The position numbers and the translations under genes were made by a program. A stretch of 64,000 bases of DNA from Acidobacteriota bacterium (lineage in GTDB: Bacteria; Acidobacteriota; Blastocatellia; UBA7656). This document shows, in pieces, positions 1 through 9,029 of this stretch. Where the stretch lies: positions 247,011 through 311,010 of the forward strand of contig JBFMDH010000005.1 in the NCBI GenBank assembly GCA_040754075.1, read 5' to 3'. The notes below the pieces were generated by a model that saw only the letters and a program-made list of their open reading frames with translations, ran no database searches and was not told the DNA's origin. Numbering within the stretch: the stretch's first letter is position 1; every line of letters starts with the position of its first letter.

Positions 1-1460
1 TCGCGGTTCACTGCGTCCATGACTTCCGCAAGATACTGAGGCATAAAAAAGTTGCCGCCGCCGAATTGAATCAAATCGCTGGCGTAAAGCATTCGGTGTT
101 CGGGAAAGTAAGCCATCATCATGCGTTCGCCCGCTTCCGTGCGAATCGGATAAAGCTCGATTCTATTTTTGCCTTCCCCGATAACGGTTTTCTTTGAAAC
201 CATAGCAAACCTGGGCTTTTTAGGCGCACGCGTCAAAGCATCCGGTATTAAACGATGCGACGAAGCAATCAATCTTTCAAGTATCGGTTGATTGAGGTCA
301 AGCGCATAAACCGGAATGCCGCGAGCGACATATTCGCGCAAGCCGCCGAAATGCGGCCAGGCGTCCGACGTGGTGATGACGGCTTTGATTGGCGCGTTCG
401 GAAACCGTTTCGCGGTTTCTTCGATAACCTTCGCGCTGTATTCGGAAGAGATGGGCGATTCCAGAATAACAATGCCATCGCTTTGACGAATCAACACGAC
501 ATTCCACGCGCCGGGTATTTGAATCAAGTCGGGGGTTATTTCTTGCACAGGTCTTCCCATTTGCCCCAAAGCGATGGTGTGAAGCGTAATCGCTTTGCTG
601 GCGTTTGCTTCAAAGGCTTTGCGAACCTCATCAGGAATAGCGAACGAATCCGGCGCAATCGCTGCATTGAATTCCAATTTGGTAAGGGTCAGCGATTTGT
701 TCGGTATGCCGTTGCCATAGATGTCCCACTGTTTCGGATAGCGTATGCCTCCGGCTTCAAGCGTCCAGTATGAAAAGAGGGTTCGCATCTTCACATCGCC
801 CCAGATGCCCCAAAAGAAATCCGGGTAGGCGCGAACCGTTTCCACGCCTGTTGGCAACGCCGTGTTGGCGTTTAGAAATAATCGCGTCAGATTGCCATTC
901 AAAGTAAAAACGACGACGTGATGTGGAACGCCTTGCAGCAAGGTGTCGCTTTCGGCGCGCAGGTCTGTGGCGGCAAGGGCATTGAGCAAAACTTTTTCGG
1001 GACTAGTGGCGAGGTCTTCTTTCGCTTGCTCCACCTCTGCGACCTGTCCCGGAATTTTTCTGGTTCCCACAGTGCGCATCGCTACGCCGTCGGCAATGAT
1101 GAGCGAAGTGCCGTTCCAATTAGGCAATTGCTCCATTTTGCTTTGAGTGGCGCGGAGAATTTTATTATTGGTCAAATCGCGCGATTCGGTAATCTGGTCG
1201 TAACTGACAATCCAGGGACCTTCGGGTCTTTCGGATTGTTCCACCCAGAATCGGTGACCGATGGCTTCAAATTTCAAGCTTCGCAAATTTTTCAATTGCG
1301 TTTCGCCGCCCATCGCTTCGATGGCAGCGCGCACCCAGGCTTTCGGGTCTTTTGGGGTTACGGCAAAAACCGACATTGCCAGATTCAATGTAATGATGCA
1401 GGCAAAGATGATTGAGCGAGCAGAGTTTTTTTCAATCTTTCCTCTGGTTTGATTGAGCAT
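1..1460 (-). CDS. Exported MBL-fold-like protein with degenerate metal site (3' end outside window)
   Basis: An open minus-strand frame runs from ATG at 1460 through the left edge, so the C-terminus is missing (486 codons visible). GGAAGG lies 6-10 bases upstream of the ATG. Residues 1-35 form a hydrophobic export signal ending near VFA. The second half has the metallo-beta-lactamase layout: strand 'AVITTSDAWPHFGG' at about 360-373, where the HxHxDH motif should be, then 'YFPEHRMLYASDL', matching the usual strand before the GD/SD ligand. The motif is degenerate: only the last His (about residue 370) remains, and the later His position reads Arg (IRTEAGER). What is seen is an MBL-like fold; loss of zinc hydrolase activity is inferred. 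The plus-strand frames here are shadows. Confidence 0.75.
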   Translation of the reverse strand, partial: MLNQTRGKIEKNSARSIIFACIITLNLAMSVFAVTPKDPKAWVRAAIEAMGGETQLKNLRSLKFEAIGHRFWVEQSERPEGPWIVSYDQITESRDLTNNKILRATQSKMEQLPNWNGTSLIIADGVAMRTVGTRKIPGQVAEVEQAKEDLATSPEKVLLNALAATDLRAESDTLLQGVPHHVVVFTLNGNLTRLFLNANTALPTGVETVRAYPDFFWGIWGDVKMRTLFSYWTLEAGGIRYPKQWDIYGNGIPNKSLTLTKLEFNAAIAPDSFAIPDEVRKAFEANASKAITLHTIALGQMGRPVQEITPDLIQIPGAWNVVLIRQSDGIVILESPISSEYSAKVIEETAKRFPNAPIKAVITTSDAWPHFGGLREYVARGIPVYALDLNQPILERLIASSHRLIPDALTRAPKKPRFAMVSKKTVIGEGKNRIELYPIRTEAGERMMMAYFPEHRMLYASDLIQFGGGNFFMPQYLAEVMDAVNR

Positions 1461-1739
1461 TCTTTTCCTTCCAACTTTGTGATGAGTTAAATGTCTGTGC
1501 GGGTCGGCTGAGAGTCCCTTTGCAGATTTACAAGACGCTTAACGATGTTGCGCGACGACAAGTTCTCTCAGGGTTTACTGATTGGCTAAAGCGCGCTGAT
1601 TACTTTATAAAAAAAATCTTCAAAATAAGCCAACCCGCTACAGACATTTCATCATCGTGTCAGTGCCGCTGCTATGAGCAAACAGCGCAATAGAATCTAT
1701 ACCTGTGTGCCTACATTGAATTCGTCAAACTCACACGAC

Positions 1740-4700
1740 TCAATTTCTGACCAGCGTTATCATTCGTCGGTGTCTTGCGAAATCAAAAAGCGACGGTTTT
1801 TGAAAACCCGCTTTTTTATTCGCGCCACTGTCGATGCGCGGCGCTCTTTCCAGGCGCTGCGCACCTGACGGTTGACCGGCGTTCGGTTTACACAAAGGAA
1901 TTAACGGTTGCGCCGGTAATTTCTGCACACTCCCTTTTTTCACTCCCTCATAAAGATTCGGCACCCGCTTCAATCCAAATTGCAACCACTCGTCAACCAT
2001 GATGCGCCGGTCGGCATTCACATCGGCAGCATTTGCCGCGACACCTTCTTGAACCAGCGCATAGGTGAGCAACCCCTGCCGCAAGAGATTACTTTCAAGC
2101 GCCACATCATCGGCTTGCGTGGCAGTAAGAATTTTCATGCCTTTGTCATAAGCCAACTGTCCGAGTCCGCGACTGCCCATCGGTCCGGGTTTGAAACCTT
2201 GCCCTTCGATTGCCCCCGCCGAATAGCAGGCATCAACGACGAAGACCAGTTCGCCCGCATCCACATCGCGCAGCCATCGCGACAATTCTTCGCTTGAGAT
2301 ACAACGCCGCTTGATTTCTCCGGTCATCTTCTTGCCGCCGGTTGCGCCGATGTCATAAACGAAGAAATAGAAATTGCCGAGCGCGTCCGCATAGCCGTGA
2401 CTGGAATACGAGATAATCAACAAATCTTCGGGGCGCGCTTCGCGGAGTTTATCGCCACCAGGAATTTGTTTTATCAATTCGGGAGCCACTTTTCTGCCTG
2501 CAAGCAAATCCATCACCGCCTTGAAATTGGCTCTGGTAGCCGTTTTCTCAGTAACTACAGGTTTACCATCGCGAATTTCATAATCGGAGATGAGCGGCAC
2601 GGCAATCACTTCCGCGTAATCGCCGGTTCGCGCCAGGCGTTCAGCAAGCGCCGAATACATGAGGCAAGCGTCATTGGCGGCAAAGGTTAAATTCCATTGG
2701 CTGCTCTCATAAGCATTGACGCCGACAGTAATCAAATAAGCTCGCCCTTTTACGGCTGGCAAATTCGCTGGCATCACGAATAGCTTTTTTGCCGTCTGAC
2801 TTTTTACACGGTCTTCGTTAAAAGCATAGGCGGAAAATTCCAGTTGATTGACATCGGCGCGACGCGGCAATTTGATATTTGAAAATTTGAGAAGTTGTTT
2901 GCCGCGCGCATCCATTTGAATTTGCGTTTCGCGTCGCCACACAAGCAAATTATCGGAAGGCTCATCATTTTTTGTGGGCACTTTTCCAGGCGCATTCACA
3001 CCGGGAAGTTCGCCGACGATTTGCCCGTTGCGAAACAGCCGCACATCATAGACTCCGGTTGTGCGCGTTGGTTTACGACTGTTCTGCCCAAAGGTTTGCG
3101 ACACTTTCGCCACTTCAACGGTGATGGTCGCCAAACTCGGATCATTTTTTTGTTGTTCGATAGCCACGATTTTAACCGCCGGTTGAACGCGATTGAGTTG
3201 TCCGAGTCCCCGCACCGGTTTCAAAATTTCACCAGCCAGAATACGCGCCAGCAGTCGCGGTTCGTAATAATCGCGCATAAAAATTTCCAGCGGCAGTAGT
3301 CTCAACGGGTCATCTGCCATACGCCAGTGCAATCCGCGAATCGTTTCAAGATTGTTGGTGTCAAAGCGTCCCTCTCGGTCAACGCTAACCCAGGTGCCAT
3401 CGCGAAACGAAATCAACCGGCAGAGTTCGTTTGCGCTTACGGCGTCCCACACGCGCGTCGTTGAATCCAGCCCGCCGCTTACGATGCGTCGCCCGTCAGG
3501 TGAAAAATTAACGGACATCACCTGTCCTCTATGTCCTTCAAGTTGCAGCAGGGCTTTTCCGGTTGCGGTTTCCCAACTGCGCACGATGCCGTCGTTGCAA
3601 CCCGCGACCAGTTGCAGTCCGTCGGGCGAAAAATTGATTTCGTTGGCAATCATGCCGGCGTTTTTAAATTGCAAAATCTCTTTGCCGTTGGCGGCGTCCC
3701 ATAACCTTAATGTCCGGTCGCGACTAGCTGTGGCAAGGCGTCGTCCGTCCGGCGAAAAAGCAATCGAGATGATGTCGCCTTTATGCCCGGTAAAGGTGCG
3801 AATTTTTTGCAAGCTTCTGGTCATCAAGGTTGCCGTGTTTTTTATGCCTTTGACTACGTATTTACCATCCGCTGAAAAGCTGGTCGCGCTGATAATATTT
3901 TCCGAATAGTTGATGGGCGTTTGTGTGCCGGGCCAGTTGCCGATGAACTCTTTTTGTGAACGGCGCATTTCCTGTCCGCTTTCGGCATTCCAGATAATCG
4001 CCGTTCCCCTGTCGTCAATGGTTGCGAGATAGACGCCATCGGGCGACAGCGTCGCTGAAATTATCCAGCTTTGATGCCCTGTAAAACGTTGCGCTTCTTT
4101 GCCGCTTTCCAAATCCCAGAGCCGCGCTGAATAATCGCTCACCTGACTATCGCGGGACGCCAAACGTCCGCCGCCGGTTATGATATATCGCCCGTCAGAT
4201 GAAAACCGCGCTGCGTAAACGAAACTTGAATAGCCTTCGAGCCGACTGACCGCTCTTCCGGTTGCAGTCTCAAAAACCCGCGCCGCGCCTGACCCCGCGC
4301 CGACAATCACAAAACGTCCATCGCTTGATAGCGCCGAAACATTGAGCGAAGCCGCAAACGATTGCCACACGGTGCTGTTGCGTTCCTGAAAACTGCGCGC
4401 CAGTTTTCCGCTTTGCGCGTCCCACAATTCGACTGCGCCATCGCCGCCAACTAAAACCTGTTTTGCGTCCGGTGTGAAAGCGACGGTCACTTTACTGGTG
4501 TAGCCGCTAAATTGTCTCAACTCTTTTGCGGTTGCGGCGTCCCACAAGCGCACAATGCCGTCAACGCCGGTCAAGACGAACCGACCGTCGGCTGAATAGG
4601 CAACCGATGTGTGATAGGCGCGCGGCGCAACAAAGCGTCTGATTTCTTTAGCAGTTGCCACATCCCACAACCAGCCTGTGCCGCTGCCGCCGCTCAGTAA

Positions 4701-5315
4701 ATAATGACCATCGGGCGAAAACGCGACTGAGAGAAAAGGTTGGGCGATTGCCCAGGGTTCAGGGTTTTTCGGTTGCGGAGGGGCAACAAACGCGCGCAAC
4801 AGTTTGCCGCTTGCCACATTAAATAATCGCGCGCTGCTTTGTTCGGCGATGACGAAGGTTTGTCCATCGGGGGAAAACGCCAGGGCGCTTACGGATTCAG
4901 CCGCATCAGCAATGCGATAGCGTTCTTTGCCGGTTGCGAGGTCCCAGAGTCTCGCGGTTTTATCGGCGCTTCCGGTGAGCACATAACCCATGTCGGATGA
5001 CACGGCTACGGCAAGCACGGCGTCGGTGTGCCCGACAAAGCGCGACACTTCGTTGCCGGTTTCCGCTTCCCATAAAATCGCTACATTGTCACGTCCTCCG
5101 GTGATGATGTATCGCCCATCACTTGATGAAGAAATCGCCAGAAATTCATCTGAATGTCCCAATTGCAAAACCAATTCCGGCTGTCCCGAATTTGCAGATG
5201 TTTGCGGTTTGCCGGTGTAGGGTTGTCCGGCAAAGGCTGGGCAAATCACCCACAAGATGATAGCGAGTGCCGCGAGGCAAAAAATTGAACTGAGGATAAA
5301 TCGCAGGGGTTGCAT
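1740..5315 (-). CDS. WD40-repeat protein with C-terminal caspase-like (peptidase C14) domain
   Basis: 1191 aa. I chose ATG 5315 because GGAGG (5322-5326) sits 6 bases before it; an in-frame GTG at 5321 abuts that site. An N-terminal signal peptide ends near CPAFA. Thirteen WD40 units follow (for example RLWDLATG, RLWDAANG, RVWDAVSA), enough for two propellers, to about residue 660. After a linker, the C14 domain starts at 'GRAYLITVGVNAYESS' and has both catalytic residues: His973 in SYSSHGYAD and Cys1030 in VVDACYSAG. Caspase-like proteases of this clan cleave after basic or acidic residues and are often regulated by such propellers. The signal peptide places it outside the cytoplasm, which is unusual for WD40-caspase fusions. 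Its substrate is unknown. The last ~55 residues are low-complexity and basic. Confidence 0.9.
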   Translation of the reverse strand: MQPLRFILSSIFCLAALAIILWVICPAFAGQPYTGKPQTSANSGQPELVLQLGHSDEFLAISSSSDGRYIITGGRDNVAILWEAETGNEVSRFVGHTDAVLAVAVSSDMGYVLTGSADKTARLWDLATGKERYRIADAAESVSALAFSPDGQTFVIAEQSSARLFNVASGKLLRAFVAPPQPKNPEPWAIAQPFLSVAFSPDGHYLLSGGSGTGWLWDVATAKEIRRFVAPRAYHTSVAYSADGRFVLTGVDGIVRLWDAATAKELRQFSGYTSKVTVAFTPDAKQVLVGGDGAVELWDAQSGKLARSFQERNSTVWQSFAASLNVSALSSDGRFVIVGAGSGAARVFETATGRAVSRLEGYSSFVYAARFSSDGRYIITGGGRLASRDSQVSDYSARLWDLESGKEAQRFTGHQSWIISATLSPDGVYLATIDDRGTAIIWNAESGQEMRRSQKEFIGNWPGTQTPINYSENIISATSFSADGKYVVKGIKNTATLMTRSLQKIRTFTGHKGDIISIAFSPDGRRLATASRDRTLRLWDAANGKEILQFKNAGMIANEINFSPDGLQLVAGCNDGIVRSWETATGKALLQLEGHRGQVMSVNFSPDGRRIVSGGLDSTTRVWDAVSANELCRLISFRDGTWVSVDREGRFDTNNLETIRGLHWRMADDPLRLLPLEIFMRDYYEPRLLARILAGEILKPVRGLGQLNRVQPAVKIVAIEQQKNDPSLATITVEVAKVSQTFGQNSRKPTRTTGVYDVRLFRNGQIVGELPGVNAPGKVPTKNDEPSDNLLVWRRETQIQMDARGKQLLKFSNIKLPRRADVNQLEFSAYAFNEDRVKSQTAKKLFVMPANLPAVKGRAYLITVGVNAYESSQWNLTFAANDACLMYSALAERLARTGDYAEVIAVPLISDYEIRDGKPVVTEKTATRANFKAVMDLLAGRKVAPELIKQIPGGDKLREARPEDLLIISYSSHGYADALGNFYFFVYDIGATGGKKMTGEIKRRCISSEELSRWLRDVDAGELVFVVDACYSAGAIEGQGFKPGPMGSRGLGQLAYDKGMKILTATQADDVALESNLLRQGLLTYALVQEGVAANAADVNADRRIMVDEWLQFGLKRVPNLYEGVKKGSVQKLPAQPLIPLCKPNAGQPSGAQRLERAPRIDSGANKKAGFQKPSLFDFARHRRMITLVRN

Positions 5316-5700
5316 GCTCACCTCCGAATTTTCTCGTGTTCGATTAAATTAATCGGTTCGCAGTTTTTTGTGAATTGCATCGGATGCGACCAGATAAATA
5401 TCATAAAACCTCGAAGGGCACGAAGCCCTTGTGTAAGCCTTCGCAACATTTTAATTTTTCACCTGCGACCTTGATTATTGCCATCAACTTGACCTCACCT
5501 GTAGCAATCATCTGCACAACCGAACGGCGTGAAAGCGTCTGTGATATTACAATCGGCTTAAAAAATTTTAAACTGGTGATAAACGCAGGCGTTGCCAATC
5601 GCGCTCAGCTTGAAATCACTTGTCTATACAGGCTATCTTTCCAGTTTGGTTTTCACGGTAATTTCCGACAGGTATTACTAATTTCACTTGGAGAAAATAA
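5316..5700. other. Divergent intergenic region between the WD40-caspase gene and ppdK
   Basis: 385 bases that must hold the promoters of both flanking genes. A small hairpin AAGGGC-ACGAA-GCCCTT lies at 5414-5430 and an AT palindrome TTAAAAAATTTTAA near 5557-5570. No convincing -35/-10 pair could be assigned. Short ORFs here do not look coding. Confidence 0.4.
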
Positions 5701-8475
5701 ATGGCAACAAAGTATGTGTATGTTTTTGCTAATGGAAAAGCTGATGGAGAGGGCAGCATGAAAGATTTGCTCGGCGGCAAAGGCGCGGGTCTTGCTGAAA
5801 TGACCAACGCAGGGCTTCCTGTCCCCCCCGGCTTCACCATTACCACTGAAGCCTGCAATGCTTATTATGAAGCAGGCGCAAAGTTCCCCGATGGCATGTG
5901 GGAACAGGCGCTCAAGGCTTTGAAAGAGGTTGAAAAAACGACAGGCAAAAAATTCGGCGATGCCGCGAATCCTTTGCTGGTCTCCGTTCGTTCGGGCGCG
6001 AAATTTTCCATGCCCGGAATGATGGACACCGTGTTGAATCTCGGTTTGAACGAAGACACGTTAAAGGGACTCGCTAAACTTACCGGCAACGAACGATTCG
6101 CCTATGACGCCTATCGCCGCTTCATTCAAATGTTCGGCAAAATCGTTTTGGGAATTGATGGCGAACTGTTCGACCACGCTTTCGATGCGGCAAAGAAGAA
6201 AGCCAAAGCCAAACTCGACACCGACCTCAATGCCGACCATCTAAAAGACGTTTGCAAAGAATTCAAGAAAATCGTCAAAGCCGAAACCGGCAAAGAGTTC
6301 CCGACCAATCCTTACCTGCAACTCGAAGAATCGGTCAAAGCGGTATTCCGTTCATGGAATGGCGACCGCGCCATCGCTTATCGTAAATATGAAAAAATCC
6401 CGGATAATCTCGGCACCGCCGTCAATATCGTGACGATGGTGTTTGGCAATATGGGTGAAGATTCGGGCACCGGCGTCGCTTTCACGCGCAATCCGGCAAC
6501 CGGCGAAAAAGTTTTATTCGGCGATTATCTCACCAATGCGCAGGGCGAAGATGTGGTCGCGGGCATTCGCACGCCCAAACACATTGATGAATTGCAAAAA
6601 GATATGCCGGTGATTTACGACGAATTCGTCGCGGTGGCGAATAAATTAGAAACGCATTACAAAGACATGCAAGACCTCGAATTCACTATCGAACGCGGCA
6701 AACTGTGGATGCTGCAAACCCGCAATGGCAAACGCACGGGGACTGCCGCCGTTAAGGTTGCAGTGGATATGGTCAAAGAAGGTTTGATTGATGAAAAGAC
6801 CGCATTGCAACGCATTCCCGCAGGCGACCTCGATCAACTGCTGCACAAGATGATTGACCCGAAAGCCAGCATCGAAATTTTGACCAAAGGCATCAACGCA
6901 AGCCCTGGCGCAGCCATAGGTAAAGTCGTTTTCACGCCGCAGGAAGCCGAAGCGTGGGCGGTCAAAGGCGAAGCGGTAATTCTGGTGCGCCGCGAAACTT
7001 CTCCGGAAGATGTAAGCGGAATGAAAAGTTCACAAGCTATCCTCACTTCAACCGGGGGCCCGAGTTCTCACGCGGCAGTCGTAGCGCGCGGTTGGGGCAA
7101 ACCCTGCATCGTCGGCGCGGGCGAAGTCAATATCAACTATGGCAAGAACGAATTTTCAGTAAACGGCACGCGCATCAAACGCGGCGACTGGATTACCATT
7201 GATGGCACCACCGGTCGCGTCATCAAAGGGCAAGCGCCGCTCATTGACCCGGAACTTGGCGAAGATTTCAACACCCTGATGAGTTGGGCAGACAAATATC
7301 GCAAACTCAAAGTCCGCACCAACGCAGACACCCCGGGCGATTCCAAGGTTGCGCGCGCCTTCGGCGCAGAAGGCATAGGGCTTTGCCGCACTGAGCATAT
7401 GTTTTTTGAAGGCGATAGAATTGATTATGTTCGTCAGATGATTTTGGGGTCGCTCGATTACAAACGTCTGGAAAAAGAACTGGCAACGATTGACAGCGAA
7501 CTCGAAAAAGCCACCTCGCCGAAAAAGAAACAGGAGTTGAACGCTCACAAAAAACATTTGAAGAAAGCCATCGAAGAGCCGAAGAAATTGTACAAAGGCG
7601 GACTCGCGCAACTCTTGAAATTGCAACGCGGCGATTTTGAAGGCATCTTCAAAGCGATGAACGGGCTGCCCGTAACCATCCGCACTCTTGACCCGCCGCT
7701 TCATGAATTCCTGCCGCACGATGAAGAAGGCACCAAGAAACTGGCGAAAAAATTGAAGGTCAAAGCCGCGCACCTGTGGGCGAATGTGCAGACTTTGCAC
7801 GAAGCCAATCCCATGCTCGGTCATCGCGGTTGTCGTCTGGGGGTGGTCTTTCCTGAAATCACCGAGATGCAGGCGCGGGCGATTTTTGAAGCCGCTGCGC
7901 GTCAGCAAAAACGCGGCGTGAAGGTCTTGCCGGAAATCATGATTCCGCTCGTCGGTCACGTCAACGAATTGAAGTTGCAATCCGACGTGGTGCGTCGCGT
8001 CGCTGATGAAGTGCAAAAAGCCACGGGGCAAACGATTGAATATTTAGTCGGCACCATGATTGAACTGCCGCGCGCCGCGCTCACTGCCGATAAGATTGCC
8101 GAAGTCGCGGAGTTCTTCTCATTCGGAACCAACGATTTGACGCAGACGACATTTGGTATTTCGCGCGATGATTCGGGCAAATTCCTGCCGTTCTATGTTG
8201 AAAACAAAATTCTCAAAGACGACCCGTTCCAGGTCTTGGATCAAGACGGCGTCGGTCAACTCGTGAAGATGGGCACTGACAAAGGTCGTTCGGCGCGCAA
8301 GGATTTGAAGGTCGGCATTTGCGGCGAACACGGCGGCGACCCAACTTCTGTTGGCTTCTGTCACCGCGTCGGATTGAACTACGTTTCGTGTTCACCCTAT
8401 CGCGTGCCGATTGCTCGTCTTGCCGCCGCGCAAGCCGCACTCGGAAGCGAGCAATCCATCTCGCACACCGCGTAA
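5701..8475 (+). CDS. ppdK: Pyruvate, phosphate dikinase
   Basis: 924 aa, close to the usual 870-900. GGAG lies 7 bases upstream of the ATG. The enzyme interconverts pyruvate + ATP + Pi and PEP + AMP + PPi in the cytoplasm. The N-terminal ATP-grasp domain opens with 'GGKGAGLAEMTNAGLPVPPG' and includes 'VSVRSGAKFSMPGMMDTVLN'. The swivelling phospho-His domain has His457 in GGPSSHAAVVARGWGKPC. The C-terminal TIM barrel carries the PEP/pyruvate site, with catalytic Cys874 in GICGEHGGDPTSV. The phospho-His segment reads GGPSSH where most family members have GGMTSH. It stands alone, followed by a hairpin terminator, and probably serves gluconeogenic or PPi-linked glycolytic flux. Confidence 0.97.
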   Translation: MATKYVYVFANGKADGEGSMKDLLGGKGAGLAEMTNAGLPVPPGFTITTEACNAYYEAGAKFPDGMWEQALKALKEVEKTTGKKFGDAANPLLVSVRSGAKFSMPGMMDTVLNLGLNEDTLKGLAKLTGNERFAYDAYRRFIQMFGKIVLGIDGELFDHAFDAAKKKAKAKLDTDLNADHLKDVCKEFKKIVKAETGKEFPTNPYLQLEESVKAVFRSWNGDRAIAYRKYEKIPDNLGTAVNIVTMVFGNMGEDSGTGVAFTRNPATGEKVLFGDYLTNAQGEDVVAGIRTPKHIDELQKDMPVIYDEFVAVANKLETHYKDMQDLEFTIERGKLWMLQTRNGKRTGTAAVKVAVDMVKEGLIDEKTALQRIPAGDLDQLLHKMIDPKASIEILTKGINASPGAAIGKVVFTPQEAEAWAVKGEAVILVRRETSPEDVSGMKSSQAILTSTGGPSSHAAVVARGWGKPCIVGAGEVNINYGKNEFSVNGTRIKRGDWITIDGTTGRVIKGQAPLIDPELGEDFNTLMSWADKYRKLKVRTNADTPGDSKVARAFGAEGIGLCRTEHMFFEGDRIDYVRQMILGSLDYKRLEKELATIDSELEKATSPKKKQELNAHKKHLKKAIEEPKKLYKGGLAQLLKLQRGDFEGIFKAMNGLPVTIRTLDPPLHEFLPHDEEGTKKLAKKLKVKAAHLWANVQTLHEANPMLGHRGCRLGVVFPEITEMQARAIFEAAARQQKRGVKVLPEIMIPLVGHVNELKLQSDVVRRVADEVQKATGQTIEYLVGTMIELPRAALTADKIAEVAEFFSFGTNDLTQTTFGISRDDSGKFLPFYVENKILKDDPFQVLDQDGVGQLVKMGTDKGRSARKDLKVGICGEHGGDPTSVGFCHRVGLNYVSCSPYRVPIARLAAAQAALGSEQSISHTA

Positions 8476-8483
8476 GTTTTCGA

Positions 8484-8546
8484 GTTGAGCAAGCGGTCTT
8501 TGACCGCGATAGGTTGAGCGTTGAGCAAGCGGTCTTTGACCGCGAT
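8484..8546. repeat. Two tandem copies of a REP-like palindrome
   Basis: Two identical 27-base units starting GTTGAGCAAGCGGTC lie at 8484-8510 and 8520-8546. Each holds a perfect hairpin GCGGTC-TTT-GACCGC. Related copies occur near 37998 and 55256, so this is a dispersed element and not gene-specific regulation. Confidence 0.85.
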
Positions 8547-8548
8547 GA

Positions 8549-8606
8549 TAAAGGCAAAAGGCAGCGAATAAAGTTTTCGCTTGACCTTTTGCCTTTAATT
8601 TTTTTT
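8549..8606 (+). terminator. Rho-independent terminator-like hairpin after ppdK
   Basis: Perfect 13-bp arms TAAAGGCAAAAGG (8549-8561) and CCTTTTGCCTTTA (8585-8597), a 23-base loop, then an eight-T run at 8599-8606. The arms are built from the GGCAAAA heptamer repeat seen elsewhere in the window. Confidence 0.7.
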
Positions 8607-8641
8607 ACTTCTTTTCGGGAATTTTGAAGGAAAGAAAAATT

Positions 8642-8893
8642 ATGGATGTAACGATTTCAATCCCGACCGAATTGGAAGTTGTGCTGAAGGAACGCGCCGC
8701 GCAATTCGGGAAAGACGCTGACGATTACCTCAGCCAACTGGTAACAAAACATCTTGAGCGACCTGCGCTTGATGAAATACTCGCGCCAGTGCGCAAAGAT
8801 TTTGCGAAAAGCGGAATGACTGAAGAGGAATTGAATCAATTGATTGAAGAAGAACGCCAGGCTTTGTGGGATGAAAAATCATTGCACATTTGA
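8642..8893 (+). CDS. Small antitoxin-like protein, no adjacent toxin
   Basis: 83 aa from ATG 8642, preceded by GAAGGAAAG; an in-frame TTG at 8624 lacks a site. The N-terminus 'MDVTISIPTELEVVLKERAA' resembles a ribbon-helix-helix strand-helix. The C-terminal helix 'EEELNQLIEEERQALWDE' resembles the toxin-binding tail of antitoxins paired with PIN toxins. No toxin gene follows; the next gene is an unrelated membrane protein 130 bases away. It may be an orphan antitoxin or a small regulator. The family assignment is from pattern only. Confidence 0.65.
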   Translation: MDVTISIPTELEVVLKERAAQFGKDADDYLSQLVTKHLERPALDEILAPVRKDFAKSGMTEEELNQLIEEERQALWDEKSLHI

Positions 8894-9029
8894 AAGAGAA
8901 CGAAACAAATCTTAACCGGCAAATTCTCCATCCTCCATCTGGCAAATATCATCAATCCTCATTTAGAATGAGCCTGATTTCACAAAGTAAAACAGAAAAT
9001 TCAAAACCTTCTGCTTAAATGGTGTGGAT

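Noticed and set aside
255..1415. Plus-strand ORFs of 172 and 165 codons opposite the first gene
   Set aside because: They are shadows of the minus-strand MBL-fold-like gene, which has signal peptide, ribosome site and domain logic.
5375..5761. 128-codon ORF upstream of ppdK
   Set aside because: It overlaps the ppdK start in another frame and has no protein-like composition.
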